A program made the position numbers and the translations under genes. Shown piece by piece: positions 1 through 8,660 of a stretch of 64,000 nucleotides of DNA. Source of the stretch: Salinivenus lutea (GTDB taxonomy: Bacteria > Bacteroidota > Rhodothermia > Rhodothermales > Salinibacteraceae); NCBI GenBank assembly GCA_002894685.1, contig NCRC01000010.1, positions 1-64,000 on the forward strand, written 5' to 3'. Below the pieces are notes generated by a model. The model was given only the letters and a program-made list of their open reading frames with translations. It had not been told where the DNA came from and ran no database searches. Positions within the stretch are counted from its first letter, which is position 1; every line of letters begins with the position of its first letter.

Positions 1-450
1 GGACTGGGGGCGGCGGCGCACGCCCAGTCGGGGCGGGCCGGCCAGACCCTCGACTTTACGGTTCAGAAGAGCACCTCCCTCGACGTCCACGGCGAGCCGA
101 GCCTCTCAATCTCCAGCCTCGGCGTACCGCAAGAGACGGACGACGGGGCGGCCGCGTACACAATCCAGACCAACAAGGGAACGCCAAAAGACATCCGGGC
201 GTCGCTGGACCAGTCGGTACCGGACGGGCTCACCCTGGAGGCGTACGTGGACGCGCCGGAGTCCCGAGGGCGCGGGGCGACATCCACCGGGTGGACAACC
301 CTGTCGCCGGAGGAGCAGGTGGTGGTCGAGTTTATTCAGCAAACAGAAGAAGAGAACGTTCCCATCACCTACCGGGCAGTGGCGACGCCGGGGGCCTCTC
401 CCGGCTCGTACGTGTTCACCGTCACGTATACCATTACGAGTGCGAACTAA
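1..450 (+). CDS. Secreted beta-rich small protein, 5' end outside window
   Basis: The frame is open from base 1 to TAA at 448-450. The visible part starts inside a signal peptide: a short hydrophobic/Ala stretch ends at AHAQ, a likely signal peptidase I site. About 140 mature residues follow, with alternating polar and hydrophobic strands and no Cys. The C-terminus (YRAVATPG...VFTVTYTIT) matches the end of the product of 1759-2292 in layout: a 'hPhxYxA' segment, a Pro/Gly turn, then a final amphipathic strand. I therefore take it as one of four paralogous secreted subunits upstream of an Ig-like periplasmic protein and a beta-barrel protein. A pilus- or fibre-subunit role is inferred from that order. 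No named domain was recognised. Confidence 0.7.
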   Translation, partial: GLGAAAHAQSGRAGQTLDFTVQKSTSLDVHGEPSLSISSLGVPQETDDGAAAYTIQTNKGTPKDIRASLDQSVPDGLTLEAYVDAPESRGRGATSTGWTTLSPEEQVVVEFIQQTEEENVPITYRAVATPGASPGSYVFTVTYTITSAN

Positions 451-517
451 TTGCGGGGCCGCCGGGGCGGTTGGCGGCCGACCGTGTCGACAGTGTCTGC
501 TCAATCCACGACGTGCC

Positions 518-1027
518 ATGGACCGGATCGGCCGAGCGCTTTGCATGTTGCTGCTGGGGGGCGGGCTGCTCGCCGCGGGCGGAGGAGGCGCGGACGTGCG
601 GGCGCAGGTTCGAGAGGACGAGGCGACGCAGGAGGTCACGGCGCACGTCCGCCCGTACCAGCACGTGAGTCTCGATCCTCTTCCGTCCTTTGCCGCGGGG
701 CCGGGCGCGCCCCGCACGGTTGCGACCACGTACGCGGTGGTCACCAACGACCCGGAGCCGCAGCGCCTCGTGGCCTCCGTGGAGGGGCCCACCCCCGACG
801 GCGTGACAGTGTGGGTTGAGCTGGAGCCCCCGGAGGGCGCCGCCCCGGCGGCGGACGGGCCCGTGCAGGTGGTTGGGCCGGACGGAGAGCGCGGCCCCAC
901 GCCCCTGGTGACGGGCATCGAGCAGGTGTCCGCGGCGGATCTCGACGTCCAGTACACGATGGAGGCGACGGTGGCGGCCGAGCCGGGGGACAAGCAGGTG
1001 CGGCTGGAGTTTGAGCTCGTTCCGTAG
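518..1027 (+). CDS. Secreted beta-rich small protein (subunit-like)
   Basis: 169 aa from ATG 518. An upstream in-frame ATG at 440 overlaps the previous gene, but 518 puts the signal peptide at the N-terminus: MDRIGRA, then a Leu/Gly/Ala core, cleavage near VRAQ. The mature part is acidic and beta-rich. It ends in DVQYTMEA...KQVRLEFELVP, the same Tyr-x-x-x-Ala segment plus closing alternating strand seen in its neighbours. It lies 67 bp after the preceding gene and 54 bp before the next, same strand, which fits one transcript. It was not recognised as a named family. A role as an exported structural subunit is inferred from position and shared C-terminal layout. Confidence 0.65.
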   Translation: MDRIGRALCMLLLGGGLLAAGGGGADVRAQVREDEATQEVTAHVRPYQHVSLDPLPSFAAGPGAPRTVATTYAVVTNDPEPQRLVASVEGPTPDGVTVWVELEPPEGAAPAADGPVQVVGPDGERGPTPLVTGIEQVSAADLDVQYTMEATVAAEPGDKQVRLEFELVP

Positions 1028-1081
1028 GGGGAGGCCTCGAGTCTCAGGAACGTATTTGTTGCACATCCCAATCGCGTCGTG

Positions 1082-1558
1082 ATGCGTCTCGTGGGTCGAG
1101 GTCTTGTTGGCGGACTCCTGTTGTGTATGCTCGGGCCCCTGTCCGTGCACGGGCAGGCCCTGGTGCTGGAGGGCGGACCGCCCCAGCTGCAAATCGACCG
1201 GTTTGTGCCGGGCGACCCGACCGCGACCGCCACCGACGCGTCGTCCACCCTGGTCTACACGCGGGCGTCGGAGGGGGACGACCTGCCCCTCAAAGTGTCG
1301 GTGTCGACCTCGGCGCCGGGGCAGCAGTTTGCGCTGCGCGTGGCGGCACAGGACCCCACCCACGGCACGCCCACGGGCGCGGTGCCGCTGCGCGATGGCA
1401 TGGCGCCCGCCGACCTGCTCCGCGACGTGACCCCGTGTACGACCCCGGAGGCCGCCTGCGAGGAGGAGACGACCCTCCGGTATCGACTGCGGGCGGCGGT
1501 CGGGGACGGGCCGGGGACCGACCGCCACGTGGTGCGCTTCACGCTTCTTGCACAGTAA
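1082..1558 (+). CDS. Secreted beta-rich small protein (subunit-like)
   Basis: About 158 aa. An in-frame GTG sits directly before ATG 1082 and either could start. The signal peptide is clear (MRLVGRGLVGGLLLCML, cleavage near VHGQ). The mature domain ends in TTLRYRLRAAVG...HVVRFTLLAQ, the C-terminal layout shared by the four small genes here. It is the only one of the four with two mature-region Cys (in TPCTTPEAAC), five residues apart by the intervening TTPEA, so a disulfide is possible. Third gene in a close plus-strand run. Subunit function is inferred; I did not recognise a family. Confidence 0.65.
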   Translation: MRLVGRGLVGGLLLCMLGPLSVHGQALVLEGGPPQLQIDRFVPGDPTATATDASSTLVYTRASEGDDLPLKVSVSTSAPGQQFALRVAAQDPTHGTPTGAVPLRDGMAPADLLRDVTPCTTPEAACEEETTLRYRLRAAVGDGPGTDRHVVRFTLLAQ

Positions 1559-1670
1559 AATAGCGCCTCGCGGCCGGGATTCGTCGAATGGCCGGCGGGT
1601 TCGTCGTGGCAGCGTCGGGCTCCATCGAAGCATAGACCCACTCGTCGAAAGGGTGGGGGTGGTTCATGAG

Positions 1671-1684
1671 AGCGTAACAACTTT
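1671..1684 (-). promoter_or_regulatory. Copy of AGTYGTTACGYT motif
   Basis: Minus-strand reading AAAGTTGTTACGCT. It lies 75 bp before the low-GC secreted protein gene. Near-identical 14-mers occur intergenically at 18486, 32165 and 33038. Function is unknown; it could be part of a promoter or a regulator site. Confidence 0.3.
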
Positions 1685-1758
1685 CAGGGAGGGGAGAGGT
1701 ACCCTATACGCGCCGACAAAACGGGACCTCATCCCATACTTGCTGTTTTTTCTCTGAC

Positions 1759-2292
1759 ATGAATCACCACTTATATATGAAACGAGTTGCCCTTCTCCTG
1801 CTCGCCGGCCTCTTCGGATTCGCCACGCTCCAGACGGCGGCTGCGCAAACCGGCAGTCATGAAGTGAAAATTGACGTCGATAAAGTCAACACGATTTCGG
1901 TTGATAACACAGTGTCGTTCGACATCACATCTTCGGATATTGGGTCGGAGGTGACAGATGAAACGGCAGATCTCGACGTGACGACGAATGCACCTAATAA
2001 TCGAAAAGTTACCGTACAAACAACAGATGTTACTGAAAATGATGCGAGTCTTAAGAATGTAAGTCTGAAAGTTGAATCCACGAAAAACTTGGGAGGGACG
2101 AGCAATGAGGTGACCATTACGTCCCTGGGAAGCAATAGTACAGGGAGTCCTGAGGACTTTTTGACAGGAGTTTCAAGTATTGACGAGGATGATGTCCCCC
2201 TCAAGTACACAGCAGAAGTAAATTACGAATACGATCCTAACCAGACGGTTACATTTACGGTCAAGTACACGTTGACGGGAGGCGGAAATTGA
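1759..2292 (+). CDS. Low-GC secreted beta-rich protein (probable major subunit)
   Basis: 177 aa from ATG 1759; a second Met at 1777 (MKRVALLLL) could be the true start. The signal peptide ends near TAAAQ. The mature part is Thr/Val/Asp-rich, lacks Cys and is mostly predicted strand. It ends DVPLKYTAEVNY...VTFTVKYTLTGGGN, which lines up with the end of the first gene (NVPITYRAVATP...FTVTYTIT). By eye its base composition is far less GC-rich than its neighbours. That could reflect recent acquisition or selection for expression. It has its own 200-bp upstream gap and a strong terminator downstream, as expected of an abundantly made subunit. The subunit role is inferred. Confidence 0.7.
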   Translation: MNHHLYMKRVALLLLAGLFGFATLQTAAAQTGSHEVKIDVDKVNTISVDNTVSFDITSSDIGSEVTDETADLDVTTNAPNNRKVTVQTTDVTENDASLKNVSLKVESTKNLGGTSNEVTITSLGSNSTGSPEDFLTGVSSIDEDDVPLKYTAEVNYEYDPNQTVTFTVKYTLTGGGN

Positions 2293-2356
2293 GAATAAAC
2301 GTGATCTGAATTGGGTTTAGGAAGTCAGGGAAAAATTGGCTTCTTCTTGAAGAAAG

Positions 2357-2391
2357 TGCCCGGACGGTGTACGGCACCGTCCGGGCATTTC
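2357..2391 (+). terminator. Rho-independent terminator
   Basis: A perfect 13-bp stem (2357-2369 with 2375-2387, starting TGCCCGGACGGTG) with a 5-nt loop, followed by TTTC. It lies 65 bp after the low-GC subunit gene and would end its transcript. Confidence 0.85.
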
Positions 2392-2392
2392 T

Positions 2393-2878
2393 ATAGCATT
2401 GGACTGTCGAGGTCCATCCCCGCAGGCGGCGACGGACCGGTTCCCTCCGCCTGGCCCCCCGGTAACGGGCCGAGGAAGAAGGAGGGCCGGAAGGAAAAGG
2501 AAGCCGCAACCATTGCGTCCGGCGTCTTGTCAGACGGCTGACCCTGGAGGTAGAGAGAGGCGCCCGATCCCGAAAAGCCCCAGTGTAAGGATCCGGGGGC
2601 TCTCGGGTGGAAGACGCGTGCGGAATCTTCCCTTCCCCCCTCCCGGACACCAGCGTTTCCGGCGGCCCGGAATGGAGGCATCCGCCTCGGTCGTGGCGGG
2701 CTCGGAGCGACAGGGCCGGCCCCAGCCAGCCCCCGGTCGGGCGGGAGGACGCTCTCTACTCCACCGTGAGGGTGCGGGCGGGTGCGAGCCGGGCGTTGGA
2801 AGGGAGTGTGGACCGCTCCCCGAAGGAAGAAGTATAGAAACGAATACGAACTGACATGGACGGATCTCCTCCTTGCGA
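2393..2878. other. Intergenic, no gene seen
   Basis: 486 bp between the terminator and the Ig-like periplasmic protein gene. Open frames here (for example 2399-2854) have no start signal, no conserved domain and the codon pattern of GC-rich noncoding DNA. A promoter for the following two genes is expected but I cannot point to one. Confidence 0.4.
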
Positions 2879-3757
2879 ATGAGCAACCGACTGATGTCCC
2901 CGACCCTTGCGTCCTGCACACTCCCTGGGTTCGTTTTCTCCGTGAGCAGGCGCAGCTGGCCCTGGATTGGGCTGATTGCGTGCGTGGTGTTCATGGGCGG
3001 TTTTGTGCACGACAGTCGGGCGCAGGTCATGGTCCGCAGCTCGCTGTCGATGGACACGGAGGCCACGCCGGGCGAGACGTATCAGGGAACGATTGAGCTG
3101 TACAATCAGGGCGACACGCTCCGCAGCGCCGAGGTCTCGCTTCGCGATTATCTGTTTACGGACGAGGGGAACACTCAGTACGCGGAGCCCGGGAGTCACG
3201 ACCGATCGAACGCACCCTGGATTGAGTTTGGGTCGTCGGTCGTGACGATTCCGCCCAACGAGGAGACGGAGGTCCAGTACGAGGTGCAGGTGCCGGAGAC
3301 GGTGGAGGGAGAGGCCCCCGTTGGGACGTACTGGAGCATGCTGATGGTGCGCCCGCTGGGACAGGGCACCGGCCCCTCGCCGGATCAGGGGGTGGCCGTC
3401 CGGCAGATCCGGCGCTACGGCATTCAGGTGGCGACCCACATGCAAGGAAGCAGCGGGCCGACGCTGGAGATACAGTCGGCCGGGGTGGCGGACGAAGAGG
3501 CACAGCCCACCCTCAATGTGTCCCTGAAAAACACGGGGGCGCGAATGGCGAGCGTGAGCATGCTGCTCGAATTGTACGACGAGGCGGGCAGTCTGGTGCG
3601 CGAGGAAGAAACGTCGAGCCGGCGCCTTTATCCCGGCACGTCGGCCCAGTACCAGGTTCCGCTCGGGGAGGTAGAGGCCGGGCAGTACGAGGCCCTCCTC
3701 GTGTTGCAACCGGATCCGGGGCAGGCCCGCGGGGTGCAGTACACGATTGAGCTATAG
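2879..3757 (+). CDS. Periplasmic Ig-like protein, chaperone-like (PapD/DUF916-like)
   Basis: About 292 aa from ATG 2879 (an in-frame TTG precedes it at 2873). After a long N-region, a hydrophobic core around residues 28-42 ends at DSRAQ. The mature ~243 residues look like two beta-sandwiches, about 50-165 and 170-292. The first holds a hallmark series: IELYNQGD, APWIEFGSSVVTIPPNEE, then GTYWSMLMV. This is the layout of the Ig domain in PapD-type chaperones and of DUF916 in WxL cell-surface operons. It follows the secreted subunit genes and precedes the beta-barrel gene by 44 bp. That order suggests it escorts the subunits in the periplasm. Family assignment is by pattern only. Confidence 0.6.
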   Translation: MSNRLMSPTLASCTLPGFVFSVSRRSWPWIGLIACVVFMGGFVHDSRAQVMVRSSLSMDTEATPGETYQGTIELYNQGDTLRSAEVSLRDYLFTDEGNTQYAEPGSHDRSNAPWIEFGSSVVTIPPNEETEVQYEVQVPETVEGEAPVGTYWSMLMVRPLGQGTGPSPDQGVAVRQIRRYGIQVATHMQGSSGPTLEIQSAGVADEEAQPTLNVSLKNTGARMASVSMLLELYDEAGSLVREEETSSRRLYPGTSAQYQVPLGEVEAGQYEALLVLQPDPGQARGVQYTIEL

Positions 3758-3801
3758 AGCCCCCCGGGCGGCGGACTCTCCCATGAGAGATTCTTGAGGG
3801 C

Positions 3802-6800
3802 ATGTACATCGTTGGTGGGGGCTCCGGCCCACGACACGCACGTACTGGCGGCAGACGGGGCGGACTGGCGGCAGCGGGGCGGATTTTTGTGCTCGTGGTC
3901 GTAGTGATGGTGAGTGTGGGCGGGCCGCCGGCGTGGGGGCAGGCTCCCGCCTCCGACTCGCTGCTGCAGGTGGAGGCGGTGAGGGAATCGACCATCACGA
4001 CCCTGCCGGGAGGGGCCGTCACCGCCCCGATGCGGATCGAGAACACCGGGAGCAAGGAGCGTCGCCTCCGGACGGAGCGTGCCCTGCCGGACGGATGGAG
4101 CACGACGTCGTCCCGGTCGGCATTCACGCTGGCCCCCGGGGAAAGCACCCTCCAGTTGCTTCGCATTTCGGTTCCGGCGGGGGCGTCCGCGGGGCGCGAG
4201 ACGGTCCGGGTTCGGGTCGTGGATGCCGCCGATTCCACCCTCTCGGCGTCGGCCACCGTGCAGGTGCGGGTGCGGGCCGTGCGGGAGGCGCGGTTGTCCG
4301 TGGCGCAGGCCCCCCCGTCCGTCGGCACGGGACAGAGCTACGCCGCGACGTTTACGCTCACCAACGAGGGCAACGTGCCGCTCCGCCCGACGCTGCGGGC
4401 GGAGAGCAACCGGTCGGTGCCCCTAACCGTGGAGACGTCCGTCGATACGCTGGCGCCCCAGGACACCGAGCGCCTGCGGGTGCGGGCCCGCCCGGACGCG
4501 GCCGACGAGGCGTTTGAGCATCGGATTCGTCTCTACGCGGACCTTGCGCCCGGAGACACCACGCTCAGGACGGGCGCCACGACGGAGGTCATTCCGAGCG
4601 GGGAGGGCGGCGGATTGTGGTCGGGGCCGCGCTATCCCACGACGGTTCAGCTTCAGGCCTTCGGGGATGAGGCGGCGCAGGGCGGGCAGGTGGAGATCGA
4701 CGGGGAGGGGGCACTGGTGGAGGGGAGCGACCACACGGTCGACCTGTTCGTGCGCACGCCCGACCAGTCCGGCGATGCGCGGTTTGGGCGGCGGAGCCAG
4801 TACCGCCTGTCGTATGCGTCGCCGTCGTGGACGGTGCGGGTGGGCGACCACACGTTCGAGCGGACGCAGCTGGCGGAGCGTGGGCGGCGCGGGGTAGGGG
4901 GAGAGGTCCGGTACCAGACAGGGGACTGGACGGTCGGCGGGTACGCCCTCGGCGACCGCTTCGGGGCGTCGGACCGGCAGGGCAGCGCGTACGCGCAGTA
5001 CGAGGTGCACCCTCGGGCGCAGCTCACGGGCAGTCTGGTGCACAACGATGGAGCGCGGGCCAACGGCACCCTCGGCACGCTCCGGGCGCGGGTAGAGCCG
5101 TGGGCCCGGGCCCAGGTCGATCTCGAAGCCGGCGGCGGCGAGGGGGCGGACGGCTGGGGCGGGGCCTACCGGGCGGCCCTCCGCGGCGAGCCGACGTGGG
5201 GGGCGTACCGCCTCCGGCATCGGCGGGTGGACGCGGCGTTTCCCTCCACCTTCAACGGAGGCCAGCGCACCTCGGCCGCCCTGTCGGCCGATCTGTCCGA
5301 GCACGTGGGGGTGAGCGGGTCGGTCCGACGCACCGAACGGGACCGGGCCTTCGAGCGGACCCTCGAGTCGCGGTCGGCGCGCGTTGGGGGCACGGTGCGG
5401 GGGACCTGGGCGGCGGCCCAGTGGTCCCTCGGGGCCGATGCGGCGCTCGATCGACGCCCGCTCCGCGACGAGGAAAGTGTTCGGCTGCAGGGGGGCGTCC
5501 AAACGAGTCGCTTTGGGGTGCGTCCCACCCTGGAGGTCGGGCAGTTCGCCCCAAACGCGCAGGCCGCGGAGCGCGCGTACCGCACGTACGGGCTTCGCAC
5601 GTCGGCCCAGGTGGGAGGGCAGCAGGTGGGGGGGAGCATCGAGTACACGGAGGCGGCGTTTCGGGAGGGGTTCTCGCGCCGGCCCCGCTGGTCGGGCGAC
5701 CTCTCCACGCAGCTTCAGCTTGGGGACGCCGCCAATCTGCGCCTCCGCGGGCGATGGACGGAGGAGGGGCCGTTCTTGCCGCCGCGCCAGAGTGCACAGG
5801 CCGCATTGAACTACCAGCTGCCGGGCGGGCACGTCCTGACGATGGAGGCCCGCTACCAATCCTTTGGCGACGGGCAGAGTGACGCCCGCTTCCGGGTCGG
5901 GTACACGGCGCCGGTGGGGCTTCCCATTGTCTCGACCCCGGAGCGGGAACAGCTCAAGGGGCGGGTTGTGGACGCCGAAACGAACGCGCCCCTCTCGGAC
6001 GTGCTGGTGCAGTTGGGGGCGGCCCGGCGCCTGACAGGCGAGGATGGTTCGTTCTCGCTTCCGGTGCCCCAGGACCGAACGGCGTATCTACGCCTCGACC
6101 TCTCGTCGGCCGGGCTGAACCGGGTGCCCATGCTGAACCTGCCGATGCGGGTCGATCCGGAGGAGAGGCGGTCGACGCTCGTTATTCCCGTCAGCGAAGC
6201 AAGCAGGCTTCACGTCCAGGTGGTGAACTACGAGTATGCGACTGCGCGGGCCGCCCTGGAGGGGCAGGCGCCGGAGCCAGCCGGCGGGCTGGCGGGCGCT
6301 GTGCTTGAGGCGACGGACGGCACGGGGACGGTGCGCCGGCTGACCGGGGCGCAGGGCGAAGCCACCTTCGACGGATTGCGCCCGGGGACGTGGACCGTGC
6401 GGGTGCGGGAGGAGGGGCTTCCGCCGGAACGGGCCCCGGAGCAGTCCGACTACGAGGTGACGCTGCCTCCCGACGGTCGCGACACGTTGCAGGTGCGGAT
6501 GCTCCCCGAGGGCCGCCCGCAGATTGAGGTGGAAGAGGGAGGGGCGTTGACGAGAGGAGACACGTCGGAGGCCGCCCCTCCCGAACCGCAGGAGGAGGGG
6601 GACACGTCAGAAGATACGACGCGGGCTGTGCCGGTTGACGTGGTGGCGGGGCCGTTTGTGGTCCAGGTCGGCGGGGCGTGGCCGTGGGCAAAGGCACTGG
6701 ACGTGGCCCGTCGGGTGCGAGACGAGCGTTCGTTCGTGTCGATCCAGCCTCGGCAGACGGACGGGGAGTGGAACTATCAGGTGTGGGTGGGTCGGCATCC

Positions 6801-7371
6801 AAGCCGACGGGCGGCGGAGCGGACTCGTGATTCACTGGAGGCGTTTGTGCCTGAGGCCCGCGTGATTGAGGCCGAGATTCCGACTCCTTACGCCATGCGC
6901 CTCGGGGCCTTTGCGGAATGGGAGGGCGCACTTCGTATGGGTCAGCGCGCCCGAGACCGGGGCCTCCCCGTGGCCATTCACCCTCAGGAATGGCGAGGGC
7001 AGATTCTGTACCGGGTGTGGGCGGGGCAGTACTCGGACCGAACGGCGGCCGAGGACGCCCTCGACGCCTTCGACGCGGCCCCCGCGGATGCGTACGTCGT
7101 GGAGGGGCGAACACTGGAGAGGTATGCAGTACAGGTCGGCGCGTTTAGGGCGGCCGAGCGGGCATTCAGCCGGGCGAATCGCTTGCGAGACGAAGGACTG
7201 CAGGCGTACGTTCAGTCCGGGCAGGCGGACGGGCGGCTGGTCTACCGGGTGCTGATGGGGGCGTACCCGACCCGGGCGGCAGCCGAGGAGCGGGCCGATG
7301 GCCTGGCGGACGACGGATGGGAGGCCGTTGTGCGTCGGGTGGAGCACCGACCGGACGCACGGGAGCGCTAG
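3802..7371 (+). CDS. Usher-like outer-membrane protein with three C-terminal SPOR repeats
   Basis: 1189 aa. Signal core is at 26-40, with cleavage near AWGQ. In order: two Ig-like (NEW3/CARDB-like) domains, about 55-160 and 165-265; a long stretch of alternating strands with Arg/Tyr/Trp girdles, about 271-710, which I read as an outer-membrane barrel; a carboxypeptidase-regulatory-like beta domain at about 717-800 (GRVVDAETNAPLSDVLV); a second such domain at about 825-900; and an acidic linker at about 903-946. Three SPOR repeats follow, starting near 949 (FVVQVGGAW), 1028 (YAMRLGAFAE) and 1105 (YAVQVGAFRA). SPOR domains bind stem-peptide-free septal glycan. With the subunit and chaperone-like genes upstream, an usher role is plausible but unproven. 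The gene overlaps the convergent rodA end by 4 bp. Confidence 0.6.
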   Translation: MYIVGGGSGPRHARTGGRRGGLAAAGRIFVLVVVVMVSVGGPPAWGQAPASDSLLQVEAVRESTITTLPGGAVTAPMRIENTGSKERRLRTERALPDGWSTTSSRSAFTLAPGESTLQLLRISVPAGASAGRETVRVRVVDAADSTLSASATVQVRVRAVREARLSVAQAPPSVGTGQSYAATFTLTNEGNVPLRPTLRAESNRSVPLTVETSVDTLAPQDTERLRVRARPDAADEAFEHRIRLYADLAPGDTTLRTGATTEVIPSGEGGGLWSGPRYPTTVQLQAFGDEAAQGGQVEIDGEGALVEGSDHTVDLFVRTPDQSGDARFGRRSQYRLSYASPSWTVRVGDHTFERTQLAERGRRGVGGEVRYQTGDWTVGGYALGDRFGASDRQGSAYAQYEVHPRAQLTGSLVHNDGARANGTLGTLRARVEPWARAQVDLEAGGGEGADGWGGAYRAALRGEPTWGAYRLRHRRVDAAFPSTFNGGQRTSAALSADLSEHVGVSGSVRRTERDRAFERTLESRSARVGGTVRGTWAAAQWSLGADAALDRRPLRDEESVRLQGGVQTSRFGVRPTLEVGQFAPNAQAAERAYRTYGLRTSAQVGGQQVGGSIEYTEAAFREGFSRRPRWSGDLSTQLQLGDAANLRLRGRWTEEGPFLPPRQSAQAALNYQLPGGHVLTMEARYQSFGDGQSDARFRVGYTAPVGLPIVSTPEREQLKGRVVDAETNAPLSDVLVQLGAARRLTGEDGSFSLPVPQDRTAYLRLDLSSAGLNRVPMLNLPMRVDPEERRSTLVIPVSEASRLHVQVVNYEYATARAALEGQAPEPAGGLAGAVLEATDGTGTVRRLTGAQGEATFDGLRPGTWTVRVREEGLPPERAPEQSDYEVTLPPDGRDTLQVRMLPEGRPQIEVEEGGALTRGDTSEAAPPEPQEEGDTSEDTTRAVPVDVVAGPFVVQVGGAWPWAKALDVARRVRDERSFVSIQPRQTDGEWNYQVWVGRHPSRRAAERTRDSLEAFVPEARVIEAEIPTPYAMRLGAFAEWEGALRMGQRARDRGLPVAIHPQEWRGQILYRVWAGQYSDRTAAEDALDAFDAAPADAYVVEGRTLERYAVQVGAFRAAERAFSRANRLRDEGLQAYVQSGQADGRLVYRVLMGAYPTRAAAEERADGLADDGWEAVVRRVEHRPDARER

Positions 7372-8645
7372 TACCCGTAGATCGACAGGTCGTCGCGGCG
7401 CATGTGCGTCGTGAGGACGAGGGCGAGCAGCGCCGTGTGGGCGAGCATTGCCGACCCCCCGTACGAAATGAACGGCAGGGGCAGGCCGATCACCGGCAGG
7501 ATGCCCGTCACCATGCCGAGGTTGATGAAGATGTGGATCAGGTAGACGCCCACGGCCCCGGCGGCCACGATGCTCCCGAAGGGATGCTTCACGTCGCTGC
7601 CCAGCGTGATAAGGCGCAGCAGGAGGGCGGCGAGAAGGCCCAGGGTCACCACCGACCCTACGAATCCAAATTCCTCCCCGATCACGCTGAAGATAAAGTC
7701 GGTCGTCTGCTCGGGCACGTATGCGCCCTGCGTTTGCGTCCCCTGCATGAACCCCTGCCCCCACAGGCCGCCCGAACTGATCGCCGCCTTCGACTGCACG
7801 AGGTTAAAGCCGACGCCCTGCCGAAATTGCTCGGCGCCCGGATTGGTGAAGGAGAGCAGGCGGTCGACCTGGTAGGGCTGCAGGATCTTGTTGAGGACGA
7901 GGGAGACGACGGCGGTGACCCCGCCGGTGAAGGTGGCGGCGAGGGCGGCGACGTAGCGTCGTTGGGAGGTCCACCAGAGCCCCGCGGTAAAGAGCGCCGC
8001 AAACCCGATCGCGACCGGCACCGAGAGGAGGGCCAGGTAGCCCGCCACCGCGGGCGAGATCATAAGGGCGATAACGGGGAGGGGGAGCCCGGCCCAGAAG
8101 AGCATGATCGGGACGAGGCCGAAGAAGACGAGCGCCGTCCCCAGGTCGTTTTGGAGGATGACGAGCACGCCCGGCACCACGATGAGGGCCACCGCCTTCA
8201 GCGCAAAGTTCAGGTTGCTGGCGCCGCGGGTGTGGCGCCCCGAGAGGAGCTGGGCCACCGCGAGCACCGTTCCGACCTTGGCCAGCTCCGACACCTGGAG
8301 CCGGAAGGGGCCGAGGGCGAGCCAGGCGCGCGTCCCCTTCACCTCCGCCCCGACAAACAGCGTGAGCAGAAGGAGCCCGATGGTGACCCCGTAGGCCGGA
8401 TAGGCCAACTGCCGCAGCACCCGAAGTGGCAGCAGCAGGGCGATTGCAATGCCCACGGCCGAGACGCCGGCCCACACCATCTGGCGGTAGAAATTGTCGC
8501 GGACCCCGCTGCCCAGGTAGTCGGCCGCCGGGCCGTGCGTGGTGCTGTAGAGCGCCACAAGCCCGACGCCCACCAGCGCGACCCATGTGAGCAGGGTCCA
8601 GGGGTCGGGGAGCGGCGGCCAGTTGCGGGTGGGAGACGAGGGCAT
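7368..8645 (-). CDS. rodA: Rod-shape peptidoglycan glycosyltransferase RodA
   Basis: 425 aa SEDS-family integral membrane protein that polymerises glycan strands for side-wall growth, paired with PBP2. About ten hydrophobic helices are visible. Family landmarks are LILQNDLGTALVF in the middle, GLWGQGFMQGTQTQ with VPEQTTDFIFSVIGEEFG, and the closing GLPLPFISYGGSAML. The start is 15 bp downstream of the PBP2 stop on the same strand, so the two are probably co-transcribed. The stop overlaps the end of the SPOR-protein gene tail to tail. Length is normal for the family. Confidence 0.95.
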   Translation of the reverse strand: MPSSPTRNWPPLPDPWTLLTWVALVGVGLVALYSTTHGPAADYLGSGVRDNFYRQMVWAGVSAVGIAIALLLPLRVLRQLAYPAYGVTIGLLLLTLFVGAEVKGTRAWLALGPFRLQVSELAKVGTVLAVAQLLSGRHTRGASNLNFALKAVALIVVPGVLVILQNDLGTALVFFGLVPIMLFWAGLPLPVIALMISPAVAGYLALLSVPVAIGFAALFTAGLWWTSQRRYVAALAATFTGGVTAVVSLVLNKILQPYQVDRLLSFTNPGAEQFRQGVGFNLVQSKAAISSGGLWGQGFMQGTQTQGAYVPEQTTDFIFSVIGEEFGFVGSVVTLGLLAALLLRLITLGSDVKHPFGSIVAAGAVGVYLIHIFINLGMVTGILPVIGLPLPFISYGGSAMLAHTALLALVLTTHMRRDDLSIYGY

Positions 8646-8660
8646 GGGGAGGGCAGGGGG

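Noticed and set aside
2399-2854. 151-aa frame between the subunit and chaperone-like genes
   Set aside because: Arg/Pro-rich, no features, overlapping frames on both strands equally open.
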